A stretch of DNA of 64,000 nt from Vreelandella maris. Its GTDB lineage: Bacteria; Pseudomonadota; Gammaproteobacteria; Pseudomonadales; Halomonadaceae. A program made the translations under genes and the position numbers. How positions within the stretch are numbered: position 1 is the stretch's first letter; each line of letters begins with the position of its first letter. Shown here one piece after another: positions 7,317-16,578 of the stretch. The stretch lies in contig NZ_JABWCV010000004.1 of the NCBI RefSeq assembly GCF_013371085.1, forward strand, positions 1-64,000. Reading direction: 5' to 3'. Under the pieces are notes generated by a model. The model was not told the DNA's origin. It made no database searches and was given only the letters and a program-made list of their open reading frames with translations.

Positions 7317-9518
7317 TCAGGCGATTTCCGGTAGACGGTCTAGGAACTTATCGAGTGTTATGGGGTAGTCGCGGACTCGCGCACCGGTAGCGTTATAGAC
7401 CGCGTTGGCGACAGCTGCGCTGACCCCACAAATACCGAGTTCGCCGACCCCTTTGGCCTTCAGGGGTGTCGAATAGGGGTCTTCGCCTTCAAGGAAGATT
7501 ACCTGCTGTTCGGGGATGTCGGCATGCACCGGCACCTCATAGCCAGCGAGGTCATGGTTGACGAAGAAGCCATGTCGGGTATCCACCGCCAGCGATTCCA
7601 TCAGAGCTGCACCCACGCCCATGGTCATCGCTCCTATCACCTGGCTACGGGCGGTCATGGGGTTAAGAATGCGCCCTGCATCACAGACCGCCAGCATTCG
7701 TCGGACGCGGATTTCACCCGTCGTCGCGTGGACGGCCACTTCGACAAAATGCGCGCCAAACGTGGCCAGTTGATACTCTTCACTTCGAAAATCGCCAAAT
7801 TCAATACTGTCTTCAGCCGTAATAGAGCCAGCAGATGCGAGCTCGCTGAGCGCTGTTTGCTGATCGTTATAGCGAACATAACCTTCTGAAAATTCAAGTG
7901 CCTCAGGATCAACAGCTAAACGCTCTGCAATTTTTTTGCGTAACGCTAAACAGGCGGCATAGACCCCTGCCGTCGAGCTTGCCGCACCCCATTGGCCGCC
8001 TGAGCCAGCAGAAACAGGATGTCGAGAATCCCCTAAATCAACGTTAACCACCTCCAACGATACGCCCATCATTTCTGCCGCCGTCTGAGCGATGATGGTG
8101 TACGAACCGGTGCCAATGTCCGTCATGTCCGTTTCCACCCGTATAGAGCCATCGGGTCTTACACTGACACGCGCCCCTGAGGTTTCTGCAGGGGCATCGC
8201 GATAGGCGCCTGCCACACCATGCCCAATTAACCACGCCCCTTCACGTCGCGAGCCTGGGGCTTTGTTGCGAGATGCCCAATTGAAGACTTCGGCGCCGCG
8301 CTGTAAGCACTCAATAAAGTGACGCTCCGAAAACTGACGTTCAGGATGACTAGGGTCGACCTGCGTATCGTTAATAATCCGAAACTCGACAGGATCCATA
8401 CCTAGCTTCTCAGCCATTTCATCCATCGCAATTTCTAGCGCCATCAGGCCTGCTGTTTCGCCGGGTGCGCGCATCGCATTGCTTTCTGGAAGATGAATTT
8501 CCAGCGCTCGATTAATGAGAAGCCGGTTTTCACCTGCATAAAAACGGCGAGTGGCCCTGGCGCCGTTTTCACCATCACCACCGGGAAGCGTGTTGGTGGC
8601 GTTATCGTGCCCGATCGCGGTGATTTTTCCCTCTTGGGAGGCTCCAATGCGTATTCTCTGGATCGTCAAACCGCGATGGGTCGTGTTATTTGCGGACATT
8701 GGCCTAGGGAGCGCGAGCTTAACCGCACGCCCGACCTTTCTAGCAGCAAGCGCAGCCATCACCGCATCGGCGCGTAAAAATAGCTTCACCCCGAAACCAC
8801 CGCCTATATAAGGCGAATCGAGACGAAAGTTTTCGGCGGGCAAATCAAACGTGGTAGCGAGTGCTTGACGGCTCCACTCAATCATCTGATTCGATGTCCA
8901 GAGGGTCAGATGATCTCCATCCCATTGGGCAATGGTCGCGTGTGGCTCCATTTGGGCATGGCATTGCCCTGGGGTGGTATAGGTGGCATCAAGTGTCACC
9001 TCAGCTGACGCATAGGCGCTTTCGAAGTCGCCAATATTATCAATGGGTTCTACGTCATCACTTAACCGCTCTTGCCGTACGGCAGCTAGGTCGTAGGTGG
9101 CATCTTGGTCTTCCTCATACTCGACGCGAATCAAGGCAGCTGCGGCGCGGGCTTCTTCGAAACTGTTAGCAACCACCACGGCAATTGCCTGGTGATAATG
9201 CTGAATCTCGCGTCCGCCGAAGAGATACGCCACATTCCAGTCGACCTTGGGAAGGCGCTCCATTTCCAAGGTGGTGACAATGCCCACAACCCCCGGTGAG
9301 GCTTGCGCTTCATCAATATCCATCGAGACGATACGGCCTTTTGCGATGGCCGAGCCAACGGGGTAGCCGACGAGCTGATCTTTCGCCACACCATGACGCT
9401 CGTAGGCGTAGGGCGCCATACCGGTGGTTTTGAGAGGGCCGTCGATCCGACGTAATGGTTGCCCAAGCACTTTCATGCGATCGGACACGTTCTGTTCAGC
9501 GGGACTGTCGAAACGCAT
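7317..9518 (-). CDS. paoC: aldehyde oxidoreductase, molybdopterin-binding subunit (PaoC-like)
   Basis: A 733-residue large subunit of the xanthine oxidase family, matching the length of E. coli PaoC (about 732). It shows the Moco-binding signatures GGGFGVK and GQWGAASS, and near the C-terminus KGVGELGICGVSAAVANA, which carries the catalytic glutamate. PaoABC is a periplasmic enzyme that oxidises a broad range of aldehydes to acids. The gene follows the FAD subunit with almost no gap, so it belongs to a paoA-paoB-paoC operon. Maturation should need the XdhC/PaoD-like protein at 1172-2149. The physiological electron acceptor is not encoded in the operon; the cytochrome P460/b pair nearby is a candidate by proximity only. 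Confidence 0.88.
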   Translation of the reverse strand: MRFDSPAEQNVSDRMKVLGQPLRRIDGPLKTTGMAPYAYERHGVAKDQLVGYPVGSAIAKGRIVSMDIDEAQASPGVVGIVTTLEMERLPKVDWNVAYLFGGREIQHYHQAIAVVVANSFEEARAAAALIRVEYEEDQDATYDLAAVRQERLSDDVEPIDNIGDFESAYASAEVTLDATYTTPGQCHAQMEPHATIAQWDGDHLTLWTSNQMIEWSRQALATTFDLPAENFRLDSPYIGGGFGVKLFLRADAVMAALAARKVGRAVKLALPRPMSANNTTHRGLTIQRIRIGASQEGKITAIGHDNATNTLPGGDGENGARATRRFYAGENRLLINRALEIHLPESNAMRAPGETAGLMALEIAMDEMAEKLGMDPVEFRIINDTQVDPSHPERQFSERHFIECLQRGAEVFNWASRNKAPGSRREGAWLIGHGVAGAYRDAPAETSGARVSVRPDGSIRVETDMTDIGTGSYTIIAQTAAEMMGVSLEVVNVDLGDSRHPVSAGSGGQWGAASSTAGVYAACLALRKKIAERLAVDPEALEFSEGYVRYNDQQTALSELASAGSITAEDSIEFGDFRSEEYQLATFGAHFVEVAVHATTGEIRVRRMLAVCDAGRILNPMTARSQVIGAMTMGVGAALMESLAVDTRHGFFVNHDLAGYEVPVHADIPEQQVIFLEGEDPYSTPLKAKGVGELGICGVSAAVANAVYNATGARVRDYPITLDKFLDRLPEIA

Positions 9519-9521
9519 GGC

Positions 9522-10472
9522 TTACCCCCTGGCTTCGGCGAGCACGGCGGTAAGCGTACGCTCAGCCAATGTCACCTTAAATTTGTTATCTTCAGTGGGT
9601 GTCGCACCCTCCAAAAGACGTGATATGACGGCTCGGGCACCGTTTGGCATGGCGGCCTCGGCGGCCTCATTTCGCCACGGTTTGGGGGCCACGCCACCCA
9701 GTGCGATGCGACCGGAGCCATCCGGCTGAATCACAGCGGCAACCGATACTAAAGCGAAGGCGTAGGATGCACGATCACGTACCTTGTGGTAGAAGTGCTG
9801 CCCGCCAAGTGGCCTGGGAAGGACAACGGCGGTGATGAACTCGTCTGGTGCGAGTACTGTCTCGATATGCGGGGTGTTGCCAGGAAGAAGGTGAAAGTCA
9901 GCGAGGGGAATGGCGCGAGTGTCGCCCTCGGCATTCACTGTCTCCACCACTGCATCGAGCACACGCATGGCGATTGCCATGTCACTTGGGTGAGTAGCGA
10001 TACATACTTCGCTGCCGCCGATGATCGCGAGTTGACGGCTGTAGCCTCCTTGCGCGGCGCAACCCGTTCCTGGGGCGCGCTTGTTGCAAGCCATGTTGGT
10101 GTCGTAGAAATAGGGACAGCGTGTGCGTTGCAGCAGGTTACCACCCGTCGTTGCCTTGTTGCGTAGCTGGCCCGATGCCCCCGCGACGAGCGCACGACTC
10201 AGGACACCATAGTCACGGCGCACGCGTTGGTCGGCGGCAAGATCAGTATTGCGTACTAGCGCGCCAATGCGCAGGCCTCCCTCTGCCGTCGCTTCGATGG
10301 TATCGAGCCCTAGTCCGTTCACATCGATGAGATGCGAGGGTGTCTCGATTTCCAGCTTCATCAGATCAAGAAGGTTTGTCCCGCCAGCGATGAACTGGGC
10401 TCCTTCCTGCGCGGCCGCTGCTGCGGCTGCTTCTTGGGGCGATCCTGCTCGTTCGTAGCTAAATGCTCTCAT
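9522..10472 (-). CDS. paoB: aldehyde oxidoreductase, FAD-binding subunit (PaoB-like)
   Basis: A 316-residue FAD subunit of the CO dehydrogenase/xanthine oxidase type (E. coli PaoB is 318). The FAD-binding segment [11 protein letters not shown] is at about 30-40. The stretch [11 protein letters not shown]...MACNKR...GTGCAA carries the cysteine cluster that in E. coli PaoB binds an extra [4Fe-4S] centre, a feature absent from most family members. Its ATG overlaps the paoA stop by four bases (ATGA), indicating translational coupling. It passes electrons between the 2Fe-2S subunit and FAD. Confidence 0.88.
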   Translation of the reverse strand: MRAFSYERAGSPQEAAAAAAAQEGAQFIAGGTNLLDLMKLEIETPSHLIDVNGLGLDTIEATAEGGLRIGALVRNTDLAADQRVRRDYGVLSRALVAGASGQLRNKATTGGNLLQRTRCPYFYDTNMACNKRAPGTGCAAQGGYSRQLAIIGGSEVCIATHPSDMAIAMRVLDAVVETVNAEGDTRAIPLADFHLLPGNTPHIETVLAPDEFITAVVLPRPLGGQHFYHKVRDRASYAFALVSVAAVIQPDGSGRIALGGVAPKPWRNEAAEAAMPNGARAVISRLLEGATPTEDNKFKVTLAERTLTAVLAEARG

Positions 10473-11131
10473 GCCTTCTCCTCCGCGACGTGCTCTATGG
10501 CATCAAGAATGTTCGCGTAGGCGCCGCAGCGGCAGAGGTTACCGCTCATACGTTCGCGTATCTCAGCGGACGTGATTTGTATCTCTCCGGTGATATCTTC
10601 AGTCACATGGCTTGGGATGCCAGCCCGGATTTCTTCGAGTGTTGCCTTCGCCGAGCAGATTTGACCAGGGGTGCAGTAACCACACTGATAGCCGTCATGT
10701 TCAATAAAGGCGACCTGCATCGGGTCAAGACCCTCTGGTGTGCCAAGCCCCTCAATCGTTGTGATTTCATCACCCTCATGCATTACCGCAAGGGACAAAC
10801 ACGAGTTAATACGCCGACCATTGACCATAACGGTGCAGGCTCCGCATTGGCCATGGTCGCAGCCTTTTTTCGTGCCGCTTAGTTGCAGGCTTTCGCGCAG
10901 TGCATCAAGAAGGGTGAGGCGATTATCGGCAGTTAACTTCCGGGCCTCGCCATTCACAGTGAAACCGACCTCTGTCATTGCTGAGGCTGGAATAGTGGTT
11001 ACTGAAGAAGCTTGCCCCGTATTTTTTCCCTGGGCGAAGGAAAATTTAGGCAAGGCAAGAGAGGCTGTGGTCGTGGCGCTCCCGATCAACAGGTTGCGCC
11101 TGGTGATTTCGAAGTCGCTTAGCTTTGACAT
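10469..11131 (-). CDS. paoA: aldehyde oxidoreductase, 2Fe-2S subunit with Tat signal (PaoA-like)
   Basis: A 220-residue small subunit. The N-terminus carries a twin-arginine motif (TRRNLLIG) followed by a hydrophobic stretch and SFAQG, so the folded complex is probably exported by Tat. The plant-type 2Fe-2S centre is [10 protein letters not shown] plus the NSC that follows, and the second centre is CGYCTPGQ plus CRCG. This is the first gene of the operon. The 540-bp region upstream separates it from the divergent cupin-SDR-AKR genes and must hold both promoters. Length and motif order agree with E. coli PaoA. Confidence 0.9.
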   Translation of the reverse strand: MSKLSDFEITRRNLLIGSATTTASLALPKFSFAQGKNTGQASSVTTIPASAMTEVGFTVNGEARKLTADNRLTLLDALRESLQLSGTKKGCDHGQCGACTVMVNGRRINSCLSLAVMHEGDEITTIEGLGTPEGLDPMQVAFIEHDGYQCGYCTPGQICSAKATLEEIRAGIPSHVTEDITGEIQITSAEIRERMSGNLCRCGAYANILDAIEHVAEEKA

Positions 11132-11690
11132 GGGGCATCCCTATCGCTAGCAAGTCGGCATGAAAGTCGATCCAAATGACATGGTGTCTTTGGGAAATGA
11201 GTTCATAACGTTCATTTGTCTTCAGCTACCAACTTAGCTAAACCAAATCCATTCAACTATCGCTAAAATCCGGATGAGCTTATGTGCTCAATTCATTAAT
11301 CAGATGATGGCTTTGGGTTTCTATGCGGTTAGGCAAGTTGGATATTCCTTGAAAGCTTCGCTACGAGTTCAATCAGTTAACGGTGATAAAGCCATTAGGG
11401 CGTATGCCCAGTAGCAGTAGGGTTGCCAAATAGCTTAAACCGTTATGGAGAACATATCTTCCATACAGCTAGTAAGGTGCGTCATAAGCGTCACCCTTGA
11501 TGGGGCAAATGGACGAGAAGGAGGGGTAGGTTGGTTTGTGGATTAATGAATTTTAGACATAAGACCAAGTCATTATAAGCCTCTAATCATATCCATGTGA
11601 GTGTCCTAAACTGTGAGACACGCTACTCCCTCTTGACCTCGCTGTCTGTTCCAGGCTCGTCAAAACACTCCAATGACCAAAGGTATTCTC
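11132..11690. other. long divergent intergenic region between paoA and the cupin gene
   Basis: About 560 bases without a convincing gene. It must carry the promoters for paoABC (left) and for cupin-SDR-AKR (right). No regulator gene is present. On the minus strand at about 11378-11474 a short open stretch of some 31 codons ends in a hydrophobic segment (YLATLLLLGI) that resembles the tail of a membrane transporter, so a degraded gene remnant is possible but unproven. No clear operator or terminator was recognised. Confidence 0.4.
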
Positions 11691-12095
11691 ATGGATATCC
11701 AGCGCAACGCCTCCAAGTCATCTGCCCAAGGCCCCGAAGAATATTTCACTGGGGCAGTGCGTATTGATTCGCCTTTCCAAGCCCCTGAACCAGCTAAAAC
11801 CGGCGGAGCTATCGTCACTTTCGAACCTGGAGCCCGAACGGCTTGGCATACCCATCCACTAGGGCAAACATTGATTATTACGGCCGGGCTGGGTTGGGCT
11901 CAGCGGGAAGGTGAGCCAAAACAAGAACTACGCCCAGGCGACGTGGTGTGGTTTGGACCAGACGAGAAGCATTGGCATGGCGCCACTGATAGCAACGCTA
12001 TGACGCATATCGCGATTGCTGAATCGGAGAATGGTTCGCCCGTCACTTGGATGGAAAAAGTAGCGGATGAGGATTATCTCAGCAGCGTTTCTTAA
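11691..12095 (+). CDS. stand-alone cupin-domain protein
   Basis: A 134-residue single-domain cupin with HTHPLGQ and KHWHG as the likely metal-binding histidines. It is nearly collinear with the C-terminal third of the decarboxylase-cupin fusion at 6010-7215, sharing an identical stretch [14 protein letters not shown] and the ending VTWMEKVxDEDY/VTWMELVTDEEY. Unlike the fusion it has no signal peptide and should be cytosolic. The ATG at 11691 has AAAGG seven bases upstream; the ATG at 11673 has no such site. It leads a plus-strand group with an SDR and an aldo/keto reductase. Confidence 0.78.
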   Translation: MDIQRNASKSSAQGPEEYFTGAVRIDSPFQAPEPAKTGGAIVTFEPGARTAWHTHPLGQTLIITAGLGWAQREGEPKQELRPGDVVWFGPDEKHWHGATDSNAMTHIAIAESENGSPVTWMEKVADEDYLSSVS

Positions 12096-12143
12096 GCAAA
12101 GAACCAACTAGAGTCATTACTTTATTTAGAAGGAGAACTCACA

Positions 12144-12881
12144 ATGGAAGGTATCAAGGATAAAGTCGTTGTCATCACAGGGGCTAGCAGTGGTCTTGGC
12201 GAAGCGACCGCACGCCGATTGGTGAATGGGGGCGCAAAGGTAGTGCTCGGCGCGCGTCGTATGGAGCGTTTACAGTCGCTGGCCCAGGAGCTCGGCCTGG
12301 ATGAGCAGGCGGTGGTTAAGACCGATGTCACCCAGCGGGATCAGGTGGAAGCGCTGGTAGAGCGCGCCATCCAGCTGCATGGTCGTATCGATGTCATGCT
12401 CAATAATGCCGGTGTGATGCCGCATTCGCCTTTAGAGCGCCTGAAGGTCGAAGAGTGGGATCAAATGATCGACGTCAATATCAAGGGTGTGCTGTATGGC
12501 ATCGCGGCAGCAATGCCGCATATGACCGCCCAAAAGAATGGGCAGATCATCAACGTTTCATCGGTCGCTGGCCATAAGGTTGGCCCTGGCAGTGCTGTTT
12601 ACGCGGCCACTAAGCATGCCGTTCGTGTCATCTCCGAAGGACTGCGCCAAGAGGTCAAACCTTACAATATCCGTTCGACGATTATCTCGCCTGGCGCTGT
12701 CGATACAGAACTACCGAATAGTATCTCGGAAAATGACGTGTCCGAGGCGATCCATGATTTCTATGAACAGTATGCGATACCCGCCGACTCGTTCGCACGC
12801 TCAGTGGAATTCGCCATGAGCCAGCCCGAGGACGTGGATATTAACGAGATTCTATTCCGGCCGACCAGCCAAGTGCTATAA
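12144..12881 (+). CDS. short-chain dehydrogenase/reductase (classical SDR)
   Basis: A 245-residue classical SDR with the nucleotide-binding TGASSGLG at about 12-19, NNAGV at about 89, and the catalytic Ser-Tyr-Lys in [19 protein letters not shown]. Arginines after the second strand (GARRMERL) suggest NADP(H) preference. A strong AGAAGGAG site precedes the ATG. It follows the cupin by about 48 bases and precedes the aldo/keto reductase by 17, so the three probably form one transcript. Likely reduces a carbonyl; the substrate is unknown. Confidence 0.85.
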   Translation: MEGIKDKVVVITGASSGLGEATARRLVNGGAKVVLGARRMERLQSLAQELGLDEQAVVKTDVTQRDQVEALVERAIQLHGRIDVMLNNAGVMPHSPLERLKVEEWDQMIDVNIKGVLYGIAAAMPHMTAQKNGQIINVSSVAGHKVGPGSAVYAATKHAVRVISEGLRQEVKPYNIRSTIISPGAVDTELPNSISENDVSEAIHDFYEQYAIPADSFARSVEFAMSQPEDVDINEILFRPTSQVL

Positions 12882-12898
12882 AGAAGATAGGAAATGCT

Positions 12899-13789
12899 AT
12901 GACCATACCCCTTCTTACCTTGAACAATGGTGTTGAGATGCCTGCCTTCGGACTGGGCGTTTATCGCTCTCGTCCTGAGGAAACTACCGGCGCAGTGTTG
13001 TCTGCGTTTGAGGCGGGCTATCGCCATGTCGATACTGCCGCCGCTTACATGAATGAACAGCAGGTGGGTGAAGCGTTCCGATCAAGCGGTCTCGCTCGCT
13101 CAGACGTGTTCATCGAGTCCAAGCTCTGGCTCTCAGATTATACCTATGACGGTGCGATGCATGGGTTCGAACGTTCGCTACGCAAGCTGGACATGGAACA
13201 CATCGATCTCTATCTGCTACATCAGCCAGCTCCGACAGAATTCGAACGAACCTTGGGGGCATGGAAGGCGCTCTGTGAGATTGTGAAAAGTGGCCGTGCT
13301 CGTGCAGTTGGTGTGTCGAACTTCAACGAAGAAGAGCTTAAGCGCATCATTGATGAGACCGGCGTGGTTCCTGCGGTAAACCAAGTGGAGCTGCATCCGT
13401 TTTTCACTCAGAAGAAACTGAGTCAATTTCACCAGGAGCAGGGCATTCTGACTCAGGCATGGTCGCCCAGTGGCGGCGTTAATCGTTACTTCACTGAAGA
13501 CCCTAAGCCGGAAGACGACCCGCTGACGCATCCCACAATAATACGGATTGCAGACCAGCACGGTAAATCACCGGCCCAAGTGATTCTGCGCTGGCATATC
13601 GAATGGGGCCATTCAGTGATCCCCAAGTCGGTACACACTGAACGGATCAGAGAGAATTTCGATATCTTCGATTTTTCGCTTTCCACCGAAGAGGTCGCTT
13701 TGATCGACGCACTTGATACTGGGCGCCGTGGCGGGCCAGACCCCAAATCGCTCAGTACTAAAACGGTAAATTTTTCTATACCAGAGTGA
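12899..13789 (+). CDS. aldo/keto reductase
   Basis: A 296-residue TIM-barrel reductase. The AKR tetrad is visible: Asp and Tyr in HVDTAAAYMNE, Lys in FIESKLW and His in YLLHQP. The NADPH-binding motif IPKSVHTERIREN is near 237-249. Preceded by AGGAAA at proper spacing. It reduces aldehydes or ketones in the cytosol, which complements the exported aldehyde oxidase encoded across the divergent promoter region. Confidence 0.88.
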   Translation: MTIPLLTLNNGVEMPAFGLGVYRSRPEETTGAVLSAFEAGYRHVDTAAAYMNEQQVGEAFRSSGLARSDVFIESKLWLSDYTYDGAMHGFERSLRKLDMEHIDLYLLHQPAPTEFERTLGAWKALCEIVKSGRARAVGVSNFNEEELKRIIDETGVVPAVNQVELHPFFTQKKLSQFHQEQGILTQAWSPSGGVNRYFTEDPKPEDDPLTHPTIIRIADQHGKSPAQVILRWHIEWGHSVIPKSVHTERIRENFDIFDFSLSTEEVALIDALDTGRRGGPDPKSLSTKTVNFSIPE

Positions 13790-13814
13790 TGCCGTCGTTT
13801 AGATAGAAGATAAG

Positions 13815-13833
13815 AACCGAGCTTTGCTCGGTT
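13815..13833 (+). terminator. hairpin after the aldo/keto reductase gene
   Basis: A perfect inverted repeat (AACCGAGC, 3-base loop, GCTCGGTT) lies 25 bases after the reductase stop. It has no run of T after it, so it may be a weak or factor-dependent terminator. It also marks the end of the carbonyl module. Confidence 0.5.
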
Positions 13834-13866
13834 CGACGTCACCCCCTGATTGAGTAGCGCTACACT

Positions 13867-14205
13867 TTAGAGTCTCTCAATCGCAGAGCTGAAAATAGGC
13901 TGGAATATAGTCCCATCAGTAAGGTGCTCTTCCAGTTGGCCAGCGTCTAGCATCTCTATCTGTGACGGGTAATGCCTTAATAGCTGCTTTGCTTGCCTGC
14001 GGGTGGTTTCTGGAAAGTTAGTGTTACGGCTTAGCTCGATCAGGAATTCTCGGGTCTGGATGACCGAACGTGTGCGTTCACTTGGCATGGTCATAAAAAA
14101 GTTCTCCAATAGCTTGGTAAAGCCGACGCACAAAAAGCTGACGGCTCCGGTCGAAAAGTATAAGTGTGCTTCAGTGTGATGCCGCTGCAGATAACTGAGG
14201 CTGCC
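13867..14205 (-). pseudogene. out-of-frame C-terminal part of the OB-fold/HD protein
   Basis: This stretch encodes about 112 residues after GSLSYLQRHHTEAHLYFS and ends in SSAIERL. It is open in the frame one base off from the HD gene at 14171-15124. The two frames join at a run of six T on the coding strand (14206-14211). Removing one T would fuse them into a single protein of about 418 residues. The same frame stays open further upstream to a GTG at 14304, but no ribosome binding site precedes it, which argues against an independent gene. A real indel, a sequencing error in the homopolymer or programmed slippage are all possible. Confidence 0.6.
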
Positions 14206-15124
14206 AAAAAAGGTTTTGCCCGAGTCGGCCAAATCCCTTGTTAGTTTGACGGCGAAAAGCTCGCTGTTGGTTATCGGCCATCGCGCTTTGCCCATCCGCG
14301 TCACGAATATAACGGGCCAACGTCATTGCTGCGGGTTGTCCGTAACGAGCGCTTGGCGAAGCACATGTCCACAAATGGCGAAGTGTCATCGCAATGTCGG
14401 GTTCATGTGCATCCAAGTATGTAAGCCCGTAGGCACAAGCCTCTAGCGTAAACACGTCATGGCTACAGAGCTTCCAGGCGGCATTTGGCTTGCCCTTGGA
14501 GTCATAAGTATATGTCTTACCAATATCGTGCAATAGTCCTCCCACGAAACAGGCTTCCTGCATGAGTCGAGGCATGGTCGGCTCGTTAAGGCGCAGCATA
14601 GCCACTGAGTGGTTGGCAACTTCCAGCGAGTGCTTTAGCAAACCACCTGGATACGCATGGTGATAATTGACGCTGGCCGGCGCATTCAAAAAAGCTTCAA
14701 GACGATCCTTCCGTTCCAGTACCCGTGTCAAAAACACTCGAAGGCAGTCTGATCGAAGCGACTGTACGGTCGCGACTAACTTGTCGAATACCTCTGGCAT
14801 CGGGGAGTACACCCGTGGCAACGATTGCAGGGTATCCATAGAGGTCACTTCATCCCGGGACGCCCTGCGGAACTCATCGAGAATGAATTGGCCTGATAAA
14901 CACTTCACGCCGGAGGCGGTAACAAAATCCAGATGGCCGATGCGCTCAGGTACTGTTGTTTTGCTCAAGTTGAGCATCGCGATTTGATCCCCCACGCAAT
15001 CGCTTAGCCGCAGCCTTAAGAAAGGCGTTTTCGCGTTGTCGAACTCCACCACGCGCCCAGTAAGGCGATAAGTGCCCGTGAAGGTACGAGACAGGTGAGT
15101 AGGGGCGTTATCAAGCCGTTTCAT
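14171..15124 (-). CDS. OB-fold plus HD-domain protein (TraI_2/YhaM-like), probably frameshifted near its end
   Basis: The first about 110 residues resemble an OB-fold nucleic-acid-binding region. The rest is an HD phosphohydrolase-type domain with HHAYPGGLLKHS, LLHDIGK and ARYIRDADGQS, similar to the conjugation-associated TraI_2 and YhaM-type 3'-5' exonuclease families. The final residues after LGQNLF leave the family-like frame at a T6 run, and the continuation is found in another frame at 13867-14205. The ATG overlaps the integrase stop by 14 bases and has AAGGAG before it, so it is the third gene of the excisionase-integrase operon. Function in the element is unknown. Confidence 0.7.
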   Translation of the reverse strand: MKRLDNAPTHLSRTFTGTYRLTGRVVEFDNAKTPFLRLRLSDCVGDQIAMLNLSKTTVPERIGHLDFVTASGVKCLSGQFILDEFRRASRDEVTSMDTLQSLPRVYSPMPEVFDKLVATVQSLRSDCLRVFLTRVLERKDRLEAFLNAPASVNYHHAYPGGLLKHSLEVANHSVAMLRLNEPTMPRLMQEACFVGGLLHDIGKTYTYDSKGKPNAAWKLCSHDVFTLEACAYGLTYLDAHEPDIAMTLRHLWTCASPSARYGQPAAMTLARYIRDADGQSAMADNQQRAFRRQTNKGFGRLGQNLFWQPQLSAAASH

Positions 15125-16331
15125 GATGCTGCTCCTTCTGGGGCTTAGTGGGCGTGGTGTTGCCTAACAAACGCTCAAAGGCAGAGCCATCCATACGGGT
15201 GGCATTGGGGACGTAACGCGAATAAACCTTGAACAGCATTTCGGTGGAACTGTGACCCAGCATGCGCGCTACCCATTCTGGGTTTTCACCAGAAGCCAAA
15301 AAGAGTGTCGCGGCAGTATGGCGTGTTTGATAAGGACGGCGTTTGGTCAGCCCAAGAGACTTGAGCAAGGGATACCACACGCGCTTCGTCACATTATTGT
15401 GATCAAGTGGCTGCCCCAACTGATTGCAGAACACGTACTTACTCATATGCCCAGTGGCGGCGTACTGCGTTTTGAGAGCGTCGTGCACCTGCCCGAACAT
15501 GGGTATTTCTCGTTGCGACCCATCGGTCTTGGTGTATTCCGTTTCACCATTTATCAATGTTTCGCGTACTAAGATTTCCCGCTTAGCAAAATCAATATTT
15601 TTCCACTTCAACCCATCGACCTCACCGGTGCGCATGCCGGTAAAGAAGCGCACCGTGTAATAGTTGCAATAGTCTGCGCGGACGTTATCGATGATGCGTT
15701 GCACCTCATGTAGCGAAAACGGCTCGATGTGCGTCTTCTGGAGCTTTAACGGCTTAATATTTTTGTACGGCGTCTCGAAATCGAACCGCTCGGCCGCTTC
15801 ATCGAGCACCATACGCAAAATGGACATATGGCTGTTGATCGTTTTAGGCGATACCAATCCAGTGGCACCACGGCCCCTGCGCTTGGCTAGTTTGGTGCGG
15901 AACGCAAGGATGTCAGCCTTGGTGATATCTCCGACGTGTTTTTTCCCAAACGCTGGCTTCAACGAGCTATCCAAGATCGAACTCACATTGCGGACGTGGG
16001 AAGCACGCCACTGGATTTTGCTCTCGTCGAACCACTGATTAGAAAAATCATTAAAGAGCGGTGTGTCTAAATCGCTGACAACTTGAAGTTTAGCTGTATT
16101 GGTAGGCTGACAAGTCTTCAATTTCTGCAAGTTGCTGCTATTAGGAAAGAATTCTGCATAATTGAATTCGCCGAGCAGCATTTTTGCTTCCATGCGCTGT
16201 AAAAGCTGCTCCAACTGCTTACGATTTTTTGCGTTGTCGTCTAGAAGCGTTTGTTCACGAAAACGTTGCCCGTCATACCTGAAGTCGATAAAAAGCTTTT
16301 TGCTCTCTTGGCGGACGCGAACCTTACCCAT
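15111..16331 (-). CDS. tyrosine-type site-specific recombinase (integrase)
   Basis: A phage/island-type tyrosine recombinase of 406 residues. The N-terminal arm-binding region (about 1-70) and a SAM-like core domain precede the catalytic domain. That domain carries Arg in RFFTGMRTGEVDGL, His-x-x-x in TRHTAAT, LGHSS, and the nucleophile Tyr in FKVYSRYV. The ATG at 16331 is preferred: GGAGG lies eight bases upstream and the start overlaps the stop of the excisionase-like gene. It integrates and excises the element, whose attachment site is likely the tRNA-fMet gene about 0.8 kb away. Confidence 0.9.
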   Translation of the reverse strand: MGKVRVRQESKKLFIDFRYDGQRFREQTLLDDNAKNRKQLEQLLQRMEAKMLLGEFNYAEFFPNSSNLQKLKTCQPTNTAKLQVVSDLDTPLFNDFSNQWFDESKIQWRASHVRNVSSILDSSLKPAFGKKHVGDITKADILAFRTKLAKRRGRGATGLVSPKTINSHMSILRMVLDEAAERFDFETPYKNIKPLKLQKTHIEPFSLHEVQRIIDNVRADYCNYYTVRFFTGMRTGEVDGLKWKNIDFAKREILVRETLINGETEYTKTDGSQREIPMFGQVHDALKTQYAATGHMSKYVFCNQLGQPLDHNNVTKRVWYPLLKSLGLTKRRPYQTRHTAATLFLASGENPEWVARMLGHSSTEMLFKVYSRYVPNATRMDGSAFERLLGNTTPTKPQKEQHHETA

Positions 16332-16563
16332 GGCATACGCCTCCGTTCGCCATTGGAATGGCGATTGCTTGCTCACGAGGGGTCGCTTTCAGCATTTCTT
16401 CCTGAATAGTTTCCCAGATATAAAGGATTTTCCGACGCCCAAAGGGGCGGATATAATGAGTGCCTTCAATGAGCACACTATCTTTGAGTTGCTGGCGGAT
16501 AGTACGCGCATCGTACTTGATAAGTGATGCTAGCTCTTCTGTTGTCAAAAAAGTGCAGGCCAT
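16324..16563 (-). CDS. excisionase-like helix-turn-helix protein
   Basis: A 79-residue protein with an N-terminal winged-helix/HTH of the excisionase or AlpA type (TFLTTEELASLIKYDARTIRQQL, then RRKILYIWETIQEEML). Small size, position directly upstream of the integrase and the overlapping stop/start (shared ATGGGTAA) make a recombination directionality factor or AlpA-like activator the best guess. Its promoter region faces the XRE regulator gene and contains palindromic operator-like sites. Confidence 0.65.
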   Translation of the reverse strand: MACTFLTTEELASLIKYDARTIRQQLKDSVLIEGTHYIRPFGRRKILYIWETIQEEMLKATPREQAIAIPMANGGVCHG

Positions 16564-16578
16564 GAGACTATCTCCTTG

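Noticed and set aside
11378-11474. Minus-strand frame ending in a hydrophobic tail like a metal-transporting ATPase
   Set aside because: Only about 31 codons are open and a stop lies just upstream. The likeness is too short to call a pseudogene with confidence.
13790-13866. Left attachment site of the element
   Set aside because: I looked for a copy of the tRNA-fMet 3' end between the reductase gene and the HD gene and saw none, so the left boundary is not assigned.
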